The notes below the pieces were generated by a model. That model saw only the letters and a list, made by a program, of their open reading frames with translations, did not search any database and was not told the origin of the DNA. 64,000 nt of DNA, from the NCBI RefSeq assembly GCF_000738005.1, contig NZ_JHAL01000002.1, positions 556,634 to 620,633 on the forward strand. The letters are read 5' to 3'. This DNA is from Bifidobacterium crudilactis (GTDB lineage: Bacteria; Actinomycetota; Actinomycetes; Actinomycetales; Bifidobacteriaceae). The translations under genes were made by a program, and so were the position numbers. Of the stretch, positions 39,572 to 48,268 are shown one piece after another (position 1 is the first letter of the stretch; each line of letters starts with the position of its first letter).

Positions 39572-40294
39572 ATGGGCACTCATCTCGGAGGGCGTCACGT
39601 GCATTCCATCACCATGGTGCGTCACGGACGCACTTCGTACAACGCTGCGGGACGTCTGCAAGGGCAGATTGACATTCCTCTCGATTCGGTGGGGGAATGG
39701 CAGGTCGAGCAGACCGCCGAAGCCTTGAACTCCCTGTACGTCGAAGGTAATGGCTGTAGGCGCAAACAGATCGTCATCGCTTCCGACCTTGGCCGTGCCA
39801 TGGCCACTGCCCACGCCTTCGCCGATCCCCTGGGACTGACAGTGCACCCCGATTCTCGTGTCAGGGAACGCGCATTCGGTGCCTGGGAAGGACTGTCGCT
39901 GGACGAGATGCGTGAACAGTGGCCGGAGGATTACCGCTTGTGGCTCGAATTCAAAGGCGGAGAGCTGCATCACGGTGCGGAAAGCAAGGAACATGTCGGG
40001 CTCAGGGGAGTCGAGGCCCTGAACGAATGGTCGTCACAAGGGGACGATGATACGGATTTGTTCGTGTTCTCCCACGGAGCATGGATTTCACAGACCCTGC
40101 AGACCCTGCTGGGCATGAATAAAGTGTATGACGACTTTGCGAATCTCATTTCCATGCGCAATGCGCATTGGACTCGTCTGATACCGCTGAAGGGCATTGA
40201 GGATTCGGACCGCTGGCGGATGGTCGACTACAATCAGGGACCCGCCGTGGCGCAGACGTCAAAGTGGGAGAATCCGCAAACTTCTGGCCGATAA
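39572..40294 (+). CDS. Histidine phosphatase (phosphoglycerate mutase superfamily)
   Basis: A 240-residue protein with the catalytic MVRHGRTSYN (His18 as the phospho-acceptor), RERAFGAWEGLSLDEM, and the second His in FSHGAWIS. It follows rsfS by one base, as in Mycobacterium where Rv2419c, a glucosyl-3-phosphoglycerate phosphatase, follows Rv2420c. The substrate here is not known, since this family includes many small-molecule phosphatases. ATG 39572 has AGGAG 7 bases upstream. Confidence 0.88.
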   Translation: MGTHLGGRHVHSITMVRHGRTSYNAAGRLQGQIDIPLDSVGEWQVEQTAEALNSLYVEGNGCRRKQIVIASDLGRAMATAHAFADPLGLTVHPDSRVRERAFGAWEGLSLDEMREQWPEDYRLWLEFKGGELHHGAESKEHVGLRGVEALNEWSSQGDDDTDLFVFSHGAWISQTLQTLLGMNKVYDDFANLISMRNAHWTRLIPLKGIEDSDRWRMVDYNQGPAVAQTSKWENPQTSGR

Positions 40295-40372
40295 TATCCT
40301 TTCTCTCATGTTGGCTTGCCATACTACGGAACAGAACGCAGTGGTAGTGCAGAAGGCGGTAAGGGGTATAGA

Positions 40373-41485
40373 TTGAAGCGGTTTTTCCACGATATCTCAT
40401 GGGTGCAGATACTCGCAGGAGCATTGGCGGCAGTGACGGCCTTTCTGCTGTCCTCACGAATCGGAATAGCAGGATCGGTGATCGGTGTCGCCGTCGGCTC
40501 AATCGTCTCTGCTTTCGCGTCGCAGCTATATCAAAACGTGTTGGATGAATCAAGCAAGAAGCTGCACGATACGGTCGGTTCTTCCGGCGACGGTGAGCAG
40601 GAGACTTCCGGAACCTCAGATAGTCGCACGACAGCCGATAATGGCAGCGATGTCGAGGCGACGCGAACGATTGTCGGACTGGCAGGCGCAATCGCGGACG
40701 CCGAGGCGGCAGATGCCGGTACGTCCGGCGATTCCCAGACACATGTGATGCCACCGGTCACCGATTCCACAAAGGTGATCGATCCGGCAGTGACGCGGAT
40801 GGCTACGTCGGATTCCACTTCCGTGCTCGGGCAAGGCAATGGCGGAACCTCATTGGATACAGGCGCCTCGACCGGGCAGGCCGCAGCCGCTGGAGATAAG
40901 CCCCGCATCGCTTCGAATGTGACGGGAGCCAAGGTCTCTCAGGCGCAAGGTGCACATATACCCGGCAGGAAAGCCGGAAAAGCTTCGACTGCCAATCATG
41001 GCGACAGCAAGAACATCAAACGTAATGTGATTATCGTGTCGATAGTCAGCGCATTGCTGGCAGTGGGCGTCACCGCTGGCATCATCTATGCCGTTACCGG
41101 CGGGCAAGGCACTGACCGGGTGCTCACCCCGACCGAGACGCCGAGCAGTGTGCAGACCACGCCCAGCGGAGAATCGACACCTACCAAGGGGTCGGATGAC
41201 ACCGGCAGCAAGAGCGGAGGCAGTGAAAGCAGCGGGTCGAGCACGCCGTCCTCTTCAAGCTCGTCCTCGTCTTCGCCAACATCGTCGTCTGACAGCTCGT
41301 CGAGCAGCACATCGACGCCGACCTCGACGCCGTCACCCTCGACTTCCACGGCAACGCCGACTCAGTCGCCTACATCCTCCGCACCGACAAGCTCGTCCAG
41401 TACGAGTGGCGGAAACAACAATGCCGCAGCCTCGGAGAAAAGCTCTTCCTCTCCATCTACGGGGAGCGCCCAAGCCGAGGAGTGA
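40373..41485 (+). CDS. Membrane protein with a Ser/Thr-rich C-terminal tail
   Basis: A 370-residue protein from TTG 40373, which has AAGGGG 7 bases upstream and gives MKRFFHDISWVQILAG, a start I associate with bifidobacterial homologues. Order: a double membrane segment (ILAGALAAVTAFLLSSRIGI and IGVAVGSIVSAFA), a 150-residue soluble linker, a third membrane segment (VIIVSIVSALLAVGVTAGIIY) and about 120 residues almost entirely of Ser, Thr, Pro and Gly, likely outside the membrane. No enzyme motif. It may be a cell-envelope protein of unknown role. It is the last core gene before the tRNA-Ala island. Confidence 0.78.
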   Translation: MKRFFHDISWVQILAGALAAVTAFLLSSRIGIAGSVIGVAVGSIVSAFASQLYQNVLDESSKKLHDTVGSSGDGEQETSGTSDSRTTADNGSDVEATRTIVGLAGAIADAEAADAGTSGDSQTHVMPPVTDSTKVIDPAVTRMATSDSTSVLGQGNGGTSLDTGASTGQAAAAGDKPRIASNVTGAKVSQAQGAHIPGRKAGKASTANHGDSKNIKRNVIIVSIVSALLAVGVTAGIIYAVTGGQGTDRVLTPTETPSSVQTTPSGESTPTKGSDDTGSKSGGSESSGSSTPSSSSSSSSSPTSSSDSSSSSTSTPTSTPSPSTSTATPTQSPTSSAPTSSSSTSGGNNNAAASEKSSSSPSTGSAQAEE

Positions 41486-41492
41486 AGAGCCA

Positions 41493-41557
41493 GATAACTG
41501 CACTAAAAGGACAGCAATGTGGTAATAATTTCTCCGAAAAGCTGTCCTTTTAGTGCA
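41493..41557. repeat. Hairpin repeat family A, copy 3 (right arm decayed)
   Basis: TGCACTAAAAGGACAGC (41499-41515) pairs with GCTGTCCTTTTAGTGCA (41541-41557) around a 25-base loop. The left arm continues outward as GATAAC, but the right arm diverges (TTTAGTG), so this copy is degraded at one end. Confidence 0.8.
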
Positions 41558-41610
41558 TTTAGTGTATTCAGGCCTTGCACGGCAACAAGAGAAGAGCCTT
41601 AATTCACGCG

Positions 41611-41660
41611 AATCCCCGTAAATCGCCGTAAATCCCCGTTAATCCCTGTTAATCCCCGTT
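41611..41660. repeat. Five tandem 10-base repeats upstream of tRNA-Ala
   Basis: AATCCCCGTA, AATCGCCGTA, AATCCCCGTT, AATCCCTGTT and AATCCCCGTT follow each other without a gap. The period of 10 places every unit on the same face of the helix. A separate inverted repeat, TGTAGGGATTC (41662-41672) and GAATCCCTACA (41754-41764), begins just after and uses the same AATCCC word. The rest of 41486-41853 holds hairpin repeat A copy 3 and no gene. Confidence 0.8.
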
Positions 41661-41853
41661 TTGTAGGGATTCGCGGTGAGTCCTGGATGATGAAGTGGTC
41701 GAGGGCGTTGGGATAGAGCCATTTCCGAGTATCTAGGTGAGAGAGGGTCACGGGAATCCCTACACGTATGACGGCTTGAGGATTAAGCTGGACAACACAC
41801 CGATTTGCGATGATGAAGCGCTCGGTGTAACCTATCAAAGGCTTGTTAAGCAC

Positions 41854-41926
41854 GGGGCTATGGCGCAGCTGGTAGCGCATCTCCATGGCATGGAGAGGGT
41901 CAGGGGTTCGAATCCCCTTAGCTCCA
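41854..41926 (+). tRNA. tRNA-Ala (anticodon GGC)
   Basis: A 73-base cloverleaf. Acceptor arms are GGGGCTA (41854-41860) and TAGCTCC (41919-41925) with one G-U pair, discriminator A at 41926; the anticodon loop ATGGCAT carries GGC at 41887-41889; the T-arm is GGGGTTCGAATCCCC. CCA is not encoded. It is the likely integration point of the mobile region to its right. I do not see its 3' end repeated inside the window. Confidence 0.95.
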
Positions 41927-41937
41927 CATCGACGAAA

Positions 41938-41967
41938 ACGACCATCCTGCAAAGGGTGGTCGTTTTT
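41938..41967 (+). terminator. Terminator after tRNA-Ala
   Basis: ACGACCATCC (41938-41948 region) pairs with GGGTGGTCGT (41954-41963) with one G-U pair, and TTTTT follows. A standard intrinsic terminator 12 bases after the tRNA. Confidence 0.85.
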
Positions 41968-42001
41968 CATATGGCAGTATGCTTCAGGCGGTACTTTGGG
42001 G

Positions 42002-43390
42002 TTATAGGCAAAAAAGTGTGTCCCGGGGTTAGTTGGTTTGGGGTTGTAGGCAAAAAAGTGTGTCTTCGTGTTAGTTGGTTCCATTTGGGTATGGGGTGGT
42101 GGTGTGGAATTCGTTCCAGTTGATGCCGGTGCCGTACCTGTTGGGGATGCCGTATGTCTCGTAGGCTCCTTGTGGGCTTGATTCCCAGGCTTTCTGGTAG
42201 AGGTCTTCAATCTGTTGGTCGGTGATGCCGTTGACGGCGAGCCATGCGATGGGTTGGGGATGCCGGCTGTGTTGATGGCACCACCGGGCAATGGCTTTGA
42301 TCCTGCGGATGAGGCGCAGTCCCCGGTGGTGGCGCATCATGTCGCGTAGTCGCGCGTTCCATGACTCGATGAGATTATTCGTGGCCGGTACCGTGCCATC
42401 CCGGGTGAGCCTGCCATCCAGGAAGGTGAACAAGTGGTGTTCCCTGATGCGTCTGCGCATCATGCGTCGGGCTTTCACGAGCCGCTGGTGAGTGTCCTCG
42501 ATGCTGCCGTCAGCGTATCGGCTGTGCTCGTCAAGGAACTCGCGGAAGTCCTGTTCCCACTGGTTGTACGCCACCAGCCATGCGGCGGCATCATCTCGGG
42601 TTGTCACACGGCTGAGGCCGATAGCGAGCTTGCGTAACTGTTTGCCGGCCTCAAGGCGCGGTCTCGTCCCGGTGAGTTCGCTGATGTTCATGCACACGTG
42701 GAACAGGCAGCGCTGCACCCGCGTATCCGGCCATACGATACGCAGCGCTTTCAGGAGTCCGCCGCCCCCGTCGCACACCACCACGTCGGGCGGGGCGATA
42801 CGCGCATCAAGTTCATCCACCCGACCGATGTCTCCCTACGCGCCACATACCAGCCGATCACACGGGCGTCAGCGATAGCAATCAGCACCACGGCCTGCCG
42901 GTGCAGATGAATGCCGTCCACGTGTATCACGTGGTGGATCTCATCAACCAGGGGCACCGGTGGCCACAAATCCCAGCACCACCGGGTGTGGTGCCTGAAC
43001 GTGCGGGGCTTGATCCCGGTCTCGCCCTGCGCTCGTTTGGAGAACAGCCAGTCCAGAAACACTATGAGATCATCGCCGTCACGCTGGTGTTTCACCGTTC
43101 TGGAAGCACCGCATTCAGATGAGGGACACCGCCAACGGGTATGCCCCGCACTGGTGGTGCCGTTGCGTTTCATCACACGATTACAGGAAGCACAGGAGGG
43201 TCTGGTCATCACCCCATGAAAGCAACAAACACCAACCAGTCCCAGCCCTACTCCCACAAGGCATGAAAGCCAATATCAGACACACATTATTGCCGAGTGC
43301 GTATTCCACCCCACCAAACACAAACCAGCCTCACACCTACAACCACAACACATACAAGCCCAAAACAGACACACATTATTGCCTATAAGC
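42002..43390 (-). mobile_element. Insertion sequence (IS256/IS1249-like) with doubled terminal repeats
   Basis: About 1.39 kb. The left end TTATAGGCAAAAAAGTGTGT (from 42002) and the right end, read inverted, TTATAGGCAATAATGTGTGT (43390 backwards) differ at two bases. Each end also has a second inner copy: TTGTAGGCAAAAAAGTGTGT from 42044, and GACACACATTATTGCC at 43279-43294. The inner left copy lies 42 bases in. No target-site duplication is evident. It encodes one transposase, now frameshifted, and sits between tRNA-Ala and the integrase. Confidence 0.85.
42071..43209 (-). pseudogene. IS transposase, DDE type, frameshifted
   Basis: The N-terminal part (43209 down to about 42805) has a zinc-ribbon-like CASCNRVMKRNG to RWRCPSSECG and the first acidic motif VDGIHLHRQAV. 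The C-terminal part, in another frame, has PPDVVVCDGGGGLLKAL (second Asp), FHVCMN and NNLIESWNARLR (Glu). The two frames join exactly as NLM-ARIAPPDVV if one base is added near 42804-42805 (GATGCGCG instead of GATGGCGCG on the coding strand), so a single-base loss broke it. With one ORF expected in this family, a programmed frameshift is unlikely. Confidence 0.8.
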
Positions 43391-43395
43391 CTGTT

Positions 43396-43413
43396 TCCGT
43401 ACCTTTCCGTATG
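43396..43413. repeat. Two TTTCCGTA repeats upstream of the integrase
   Basis: TTTCCGTA at 43396-43403 and 43406-43413, one helical turn apart, 60 bases before the integrase. They could be arm-type integrase sites and share CCGTA with the 10-base repeats at 41611. This is inference from spacing only. Confidence 0.35.
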
Positions 43414-43474
43414 ATTATGGTCTAGATAGGTGCATGTTTAGGTGCACCTGAATCGGCGGACAGCGAGGTACGTC

Positions 43475-44827
43475 ATGGCCAGACGCAGAGAGCAGCGCAA
43501 CGACTGGGGCACGATCCTCACGCGGAAGAACGCCCGTGGTGAGGTGACGGCCTATCAGGCGAGGTATGTGCATCCTTTGGATGCGTCGAAACGGGTGCAG
43601 CGGAATTTCAAGCCAGATCAGAAGCTTCGCGCCGAGAACTGGCTGGAGGACGAGCACCGGCTGGTGACCGCTCACGAGCTCGGCAAGGCGGTGTGGACAC
43701 ATCCCAGCGAACGTGAGCATGCCGAGAAGCAATCATCCGTGATATTCGCCGACTACGCGCAAGCCTTCCTTGACGGGTATCGCGGGGCGGATGGCCAGGT
43801 GCTCACACCGTCCTCACTGCGTAAGAAACGTGAGGCCATAGCCCATCTGAACCGGTATTTCGGCGGCAAGCGTCTAGTGGATATCGATGCCAAATCTGTC
43901 AACACTTGGCTTGACGGGGGTTACGTGGATGGTATTCATGCGTTGCGCCGCTCATATCAGGTGCTCAAGGCCATCATGAAGCAGGCGAGCGCATCACATG
44001 ACGGGCAGCCGCCGATCATCGAACACAATCCCTGCACCCGCGCCAACCCTCGTCTGCCGAAATCGCAGCAGGCGCTGATACCTGCGGCCATGGCAGACGA
44101 ACTGCAGACCATCTACGAGCACATGCCTGACTATTCACGCATCTCGATCTATCTGGGCGCGGTGTTCGGCCTGCGCATCAGCGAGATCTGTGCCTTGCAA
44201 CGGCACGATATCGATATCGCACACCGACGCCTGTACGTGCGGCACTCGATAGGCAGGGGCTTGGGCGATACGGGAGCCTTGGTGCTTAAGGAGCCTAAAA
44301 CCGAGTCCAGCGCCGACTACCAGATCATCCCCGAAGCCTTCATCCCCATCCTGCAGCTGCACATGCAAGCGCATTGCGCACGGGAACCCGACGCGCAGCT
44401 CATCGCACCACGCACCACGGCGATCATGAATCCCAACAGTCTGCGCGGACAGTTCGAGAAAGCCCGTGTGACGGCCGACCGACCCGACCTGCACTTTCAC
44501 ACCTTGAGGGCCACCGCCATCACCGCAGCCGCCCAGCAGGGAGGAACACCGAAAGAGGTGCAACGCTATGGCCGTCACGCCGACGCGGAAATCAGCCTCG
44601 CCCTCTACCAGCGCGCCACCGAGGAAGGGTCCACCAGCCTCGCCGACCGCGTCTTTGAAGCCTTGGTCTCACCCGACATCCGTCAGATGGAGCGCACCAG
44701 CGCAACAGTGAAAGCGGAACTTGACCAAGCAAGGAACGCTCTGGAAGAGCTCGAACAGCGATGCGTGGATCTACGATCACACATCGAAGCATTGGACAAC
44801 GAGCTGAAGTCGCACGCGGACGCATAA
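43475..44827 (+). CDS. Tyrosine recombinase / integrase
   Basis: A 450-residue phage-type integrase. An N-terminal arm-binding part (WGTILTRKNARGE and YQARYVHPLDASK) and a SAM-like core-binding domain precede the catalytic domain. Catalytic residues are Arg234 (FGLRISEICAL), His342 and Arg345 (HTLRATAI), His368 (YGRHADAE) and Tyr378 (LALYQRAT), all present. A C-terminal coiled coil (ATVKAELDQARNALEELEQR) is added. ATG 43475 is preferred; GTG 43442 is possible. All active-site residues being intact suggests it still works. It would have inserted the island at tRNA-Ala(GGC). Confidence 0.93.
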   Translation: MARRREQRNDWGTILTRKNARGEVTAYQARYVHPLDASKRVQRNFKPDQKLRAENWLEDEHRLVTAHELGKAVWTHPSEREHAEKQSSVIFADYAQAFLDGYRGADGQVLTPSSLRKKREAIAHLNRYFGGKRLVDIDAKSVNTWLDGGYVDGIHALRRSYQVLKAIMKQASASHDGQPPIIEHNPCTRANPRLPKSQQALIPAAMADELQTIYEHMPDYSRISIYLGAVFGLRISEICALQRHDIDIAHRRLYVRHSIGRGLGDTGALVLKEPKTESSADYQIIPEAFIPILQLHMQAHCAREPDAQLIAPRTTAIMNPNSLRGQFEKARVTADRPDLHFHTLRATAITAAAQQGGTPKEVQRYGRHADAEISLALYQRATEEGSTSLADRVFEALVSPDIRQMERTSATVKAELDQARNALEELEQRCVDLRSHIEALDNELKSHADA

Positions 44828-44876
44828 CACTCTGCGAACGGGGCGAAAGACGCCCCCGTAAGAGACGAGAACGGCT

Positions 44877-45052
44877 TTGCGGACATTGCCCAGCACCCTC
44901 ACCATCACGGAGACGATGGACATATTGAAATGCTCGCGTTCATACGTCGAGAAGCTCATGTACTCGGGAAAGCTGATCTACTACAAGCCGACAAAACGAC
45001 ACGTACTGATTGACGCCGACAGCCTATCGAAACTGTTGCGACCGTATTGATC
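44877..45052 (+). pseudogene. Excisionase-like helix-turn-helix gene, frameshifted
   Basis: Starting from TTG 44877 the frame reads TLTITETMDILKCSRSYVEK then LMYSGKLIYYKPTKRH, the typical helix-turn-helix of Xis/MerR-type DNA-binding domains, and then stops. The expected continuation VLIDADSLSKLLRPY is in another frame from 45005 and ends at 45052. The break lies on CGACACACG: removing one AC restores the frame. Directly after the integrase, as recombination directionality factors often are. Confidence 0.6.
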
Positions 45053-45102
45053 TCCAGCCACTCGCGACTGGAACGCAACGAAGCCGCTGACGAGACATCT
45101 CC

Positions 45103-45985
45103 ATGATTGCTGTCTCGTCAGCGGCTTCGTTGTCGCCTTACTCGCCCTTCGCGGTCTCGCCCGCAACGCGACCCGCGAGCAGGCCTGTGATGATGCTTTT
45201 GAGATCGATGCCAATGGCATCGGAGAGGTCCTCGCTGATCTGGCTGACCGTGCGTGTGGTGTCTCCCAAGAGTTTCGAGTTGTTGCCCTCGCCGTACATG
45301 GTGATGGAACTCCACCTTGGATAGCGGCTCGGCAGCCGCGCGCACCAACTCTGGCGGGGCCTTGACACATTCTTGGGCCACCACCAGCGGGGTTGTTCAT
45401 GGCGTTGTAGGCTTCCGCCTGCGCCTTGAGTCCCTAGGCCTCGCCAACGCCCCGCGCCTTGACCGCGGTTCCTTCGGACTCGCCCCGCGCTTCAATTGCC
45501 GCCGCCTCCGCGATGGCGTTGGTCTTCGTGGCTTCCGCCTCCTTGAGGTGTCGGTACAGCTCGGCATCGGCGTCTGCCTGAATCGCCTCCGCCTCTCGTT
45601 GACGGGTGTACAGCCGTACATCCGACTGCTGTTGCGCCGCGAAGCGATCGGCCTCCGCCTGTTTGCGGACCTCGGCGTCAAGCTGGCCTTCACGCACTTT
45701 CGCCGACGCTCCGCCAGGTCGATCTTGCGCTCCTCTGCGGCGATCTGCGAGTCCTGTTCTGCAACCCTGAGCTCGCGGGTGCGTACCGCCTTCTCGGTGT
45801 CGTATACCAGATCCGCCTCGGCTTTGGCGCGGTCCGACTCCTTCTTGAGTGCAGCTCCTTGACAAGGACACCTTGAAATGGATATTGACGGCCTTGGTGC
45901 TCGTGCAGCTGCAGGATGTTCTCAGATATGTTTTCAAACGAGTAGCGGTCCCATCCAAGACATCTGAAATTAGCACGTCTGAAAC
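45103..45985 (-). pseudogene. Flotillin/SPFH-family gene remnant
   Basis: On the minus strand, pieces of a flotillin C-terminal half appear in different frames: ENILQLHEHQGRQYPFQGVL, YDTEKAVRTRELRVAEQDSQ, REAEAIQADADAELYRHLK, EATKTNAIAEAAAIEARGES and finally VSQISEDLSDAIGIDLKSII. The order is correct for flotillins (Glu/Ala-rich coiled coil, then an oligomerisation tail), but several frameshifts interrupt it and the N-terminal SPFH domain is missing or unrecognisable. It is not expressed as one protein. Confidence 0.7.
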
Positions 45986-46413
45986 GCAAGTCTAAGCTGT
46001 TCGCCCTGGCAGATACCGCACTTGTGGCAAGGATGGTATCCGCGGTTTCTCCGAGCGCCAGAGCATGATCTATCTACGGGCATTAGTACACGGCTCAGAG
46101 CATTGCAATCTTCACATTGATGCGGTGTTCAAGGCGATATACGGATGAAGTCGCTGCCCATGGCCTTCCATCCTGTTTATGACAATCCGCTTGTCTGTGT
46201 TGATCAAACCTGACGTGCGGTCCAGGTTTACTGTTTGCACGCCGACAACAATCCTGCACTGAACGACGGTAGGTAAGGTGTTTAGTCCTGGAACTCGCCC
46301 TTGCGTAGGGAGTACCCGTTTTGAAACACAAGAGTTCGCCAATGCTGCGAATGCCGTATGAGATGTGACATCCAGTATCCTTGTTGCTCAACATTGGAAA
46401 ACGGGAGGCGATG
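45986..46413. other. Gene-poor stretch before the Abi-like gene
   Basis: No convincing gene. A minus-strand frame at 46112-46342 (MANSCVSKRVLPTQG at the start) has no recognisable family and could be a remnant. The last 15 bases contain the GGGAGG ribosome-binding site of the next gene. Confidence 0.4.
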
Positions 46414-47223
46414 ATGATTGCGGCACTTGATGATGACATAGATCTCGATGACGAGGTCATACTGCAGCCGACTAGATTACGGTTCCAAAGACTGGTGAGA
46501 GAGTGGGTGGATGAAGAGGTCATCCGAGCGGTCAGAGTCATCGACATAGCCAACCAGGTCAACGGAGGGCGCATCTACAGTCCTGGCCCTGACACTATGG
46601 CTGACATTGATCAACGTGGGGACCTGGCGAGCGAGGACCTACGAGCGCGAGTTGAGCTAGTTTTCGTGGGTCTCAGCACTCGAGAATTCGTCGATACAGT
46701 AAGCGATTACATCTGTCAGCAGATCATTTCGTTGGACGATGCCAACAGAGTACTGCGCGCTGGCGGACATCTGTTCTACTTCTCAGAGACCATAGATGAT
46801 TCAAGGCATGTTCTACATGTCAAGATGTCCTCTGCGCCCGAGGACTGGCTCGATGAGGAGATCCCCAACATCAAACAGGTTTTGAACCGTATGGAATCAG
46901 CGGCGGACAGAGGAGACTATTCGGAGGTTCTGGCTGCGGGAACGGTCATTTTCGAGACCTTGGCCAAGGATGTTCTTGGAAAGAAAATCAAACCATCGGC
47001 GACTTTCCACAAACTGCTTCCCGAGTACAAAGTGCGGTCGGGACTACCGGAACCTTTTATCGAGTACATGCATAATATGTACAAACTAAGAAATGCGTCG
47101 CCGCTTGCGGCTCATGGAAGCACCGCACCCCCGAAAATAACCAAATCTGAAGCATTGACCTTCATTGAAATCACGAAGATGCTTGTTCGTCTCCAACGAG
47201 TGTTGCTCGCGACAGACGAATAA
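46414..47223 (+). CDS. Abortive-infection-like protein with a HEPN/Abi_C-type C-terminus
   Basis: A 269-residue protein. The C-terminal 120 or so residues (IKQVLNRMESAADRGDYSEV, then AAGTVIFETLAKDVLG, ending LRNASPLAAHGS and ALTFIEITKMLVRL) look like the Abi_C/HEPN module found at the end of many abortive-infection proteins, including a basic-polar-His motif (RN to AAHG). The N-terminal half is unrecognised. ATG 46414 has GGGAGG 5 bases upstream; ATG 46411 is also possible. RNase activity and phage defence are inferred from the family and the island context. Confidence 0.6.
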   Translation: MIAALDDDIDLDDEVILQPTRLRFQRLVREWVDEEVIRAVRVIDIANQVNGGRIYSPGPDTMADIDQRGDLASEDLRARVELVFVGLSTREFVDTVSDYICQQIISLDDANRVLRAGGHLFYFSETIDDSRHVLHVKMSSAPEDWLDEEIPNIKQVLNRMESAADRGDYSEVLAAGTVIFETLAKDVLGKKIKPSATFHKLLPEYKVRSGLPEPFIEYMHNMYKLRNASPLAAHGSTAPPKITKSEALTFIEITKMLVRLQRVLLATDE

Positions 47224-47341
47224 ACGAGAATGTGAGGCGTTGTCCGTGTGGACAGGATCGAACTCTCCCGCATCGCGCTGAACCATCTCCTGCGAATTGC
47301 TAGGGTGGGAGGTGAGGGTTCGTCGCAACAAGGGAGATGCC

Positions 47342-48268
47342 ATGGTCGACGTCGATGATGAGATGATCTACAGGCTGCGGCAATACTCCGTTTCGGAACG
47401 GGTGCGCATCGCAGAGATAGACAGTTCGAAGAAAACCCCAAGGTATGTGGTCGAATTCATGGACGGGGTGAAGTCGGGAGACAGACTGAATGTGCCGGGT
47501 ACGCGACTGCATGGATCATGGTCCGGCGTTCGGGGCTTCGATGAGTTGATGGGCAACTGGGAGAGCATCGATGAATACGAGTTGACGGACAGTGAAGAGA
47601 GCGCCGTCAGCAGAGTGTTCGACCTACTCATACCGAACGAGGTGGCCACCTGCGAGTGGTTTCCAGTCCACTGGCACACCCGCATCAAAGACACCAAAGC
47701 GATCGAGCAGCTGATAGGCGTGACGGCCTTCGATCTGCTGAACCAGTGCCGTGGATTCAGATTGGATGGCGATATCATCCTGTCTCCTGAAGGAACCATG
47801 CTCGTGTCCAGATATGCATGCCGTGTCAATCCGATGCAGGTGCTCGACTGGATTGAGAAGGATGAGGAGGAATACCGCGAAAAATGCAGGAAAGGCAGTC
47901 CTGCGGTCAGTTGGGATAACAAGCCGTATACGACCGACCCCGCCTCGGAATATCAGTGGTATTTGGAGGATGGCAGGCCCTTGCACGAGCTACTGCGCTC
48001 ATGGTGCGGACAAAGAGCCGTGACCATGAAGGAAAGGATGGATGCGGCGGAGGCAGAGGTGCGGAGACTCGACGAGCTCATCGAGGATCTCTTCGTGCAG
48101 ATGCGTCAAGAGGGATACGGCAATGCCGTGGAACATATCGAACGCGCCTACAACAAGGGCCGTATCACCGCGTACAATCATCGCACTACTGTGGAACGTC
48201 CGCTTGACCCGTCGGAGATTCCTGTCAGGATCGAGTACAGACGTGCGCCACGGTGGTGGGGCTACTGA
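47342..48268 (+). CDS. Unknown soluble protein of the island
   Basis: A 308-residue protein beginning MVDVDDEMIYRLRQY, with AGGGAG upstream. No membrane segment and no family recognised. A WYLEDGRPLHELLRSWCGQ region and a helical Glu/Arg-rich stretch (MKERMDAAEAEVRRLDELI) stand out. It is convergent with the next gene; their ends overlap by 7 bases (48262-48268). Composition is like the neighbouring chromosome. Confidence 0.6.
   Translation: MVDVDDEMIYRLRQYSVSERVRIAEIDSSKKTPRYVVEFMDGVKSGDRLNVPGTRLHGSWSGVRGFDELMGNWESIDEYELTDSEESAVSRVFDLLIPNEVATCEWFPVHWHTRIKDTKAIEQLIGVTAFDLLNQCRGFRLDGDIILSPEGTMLVSRYACRVNPMQVLDWIEKDEEEYREKCRKGSPAVSWDNKPYTTDPASEYQWYLEDGRPLHELLRSWCGQRAVTMKERMDAAEAEVRRLDELIEDLFVQMRQEGYGNAVEHIERAYNKGRITAYNHRTTVERPLDPSEIPVRIEYRRAPRWWGY

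Noticed and set aside
40146..40754. Minus-strand 202-codon frame at the histidine phosphatase / membrane protein junction
   Set aside because: Arg/Pro/His-rich product typical of antisense frames in GC-rich DNA.
41599..42291. A 230-codon minus-strand frame across tRNA-Ala
   Set aside because: It runs through the 10-base repeats, the tRNA and the IS end, and has no sensible composition.
42751..42820. Programmed frameshift in the IS transposase
   Set aside because: No slippery heptamer or downstream structure at the junction, and this transposase type is normally one frame; a base loss explains it better.
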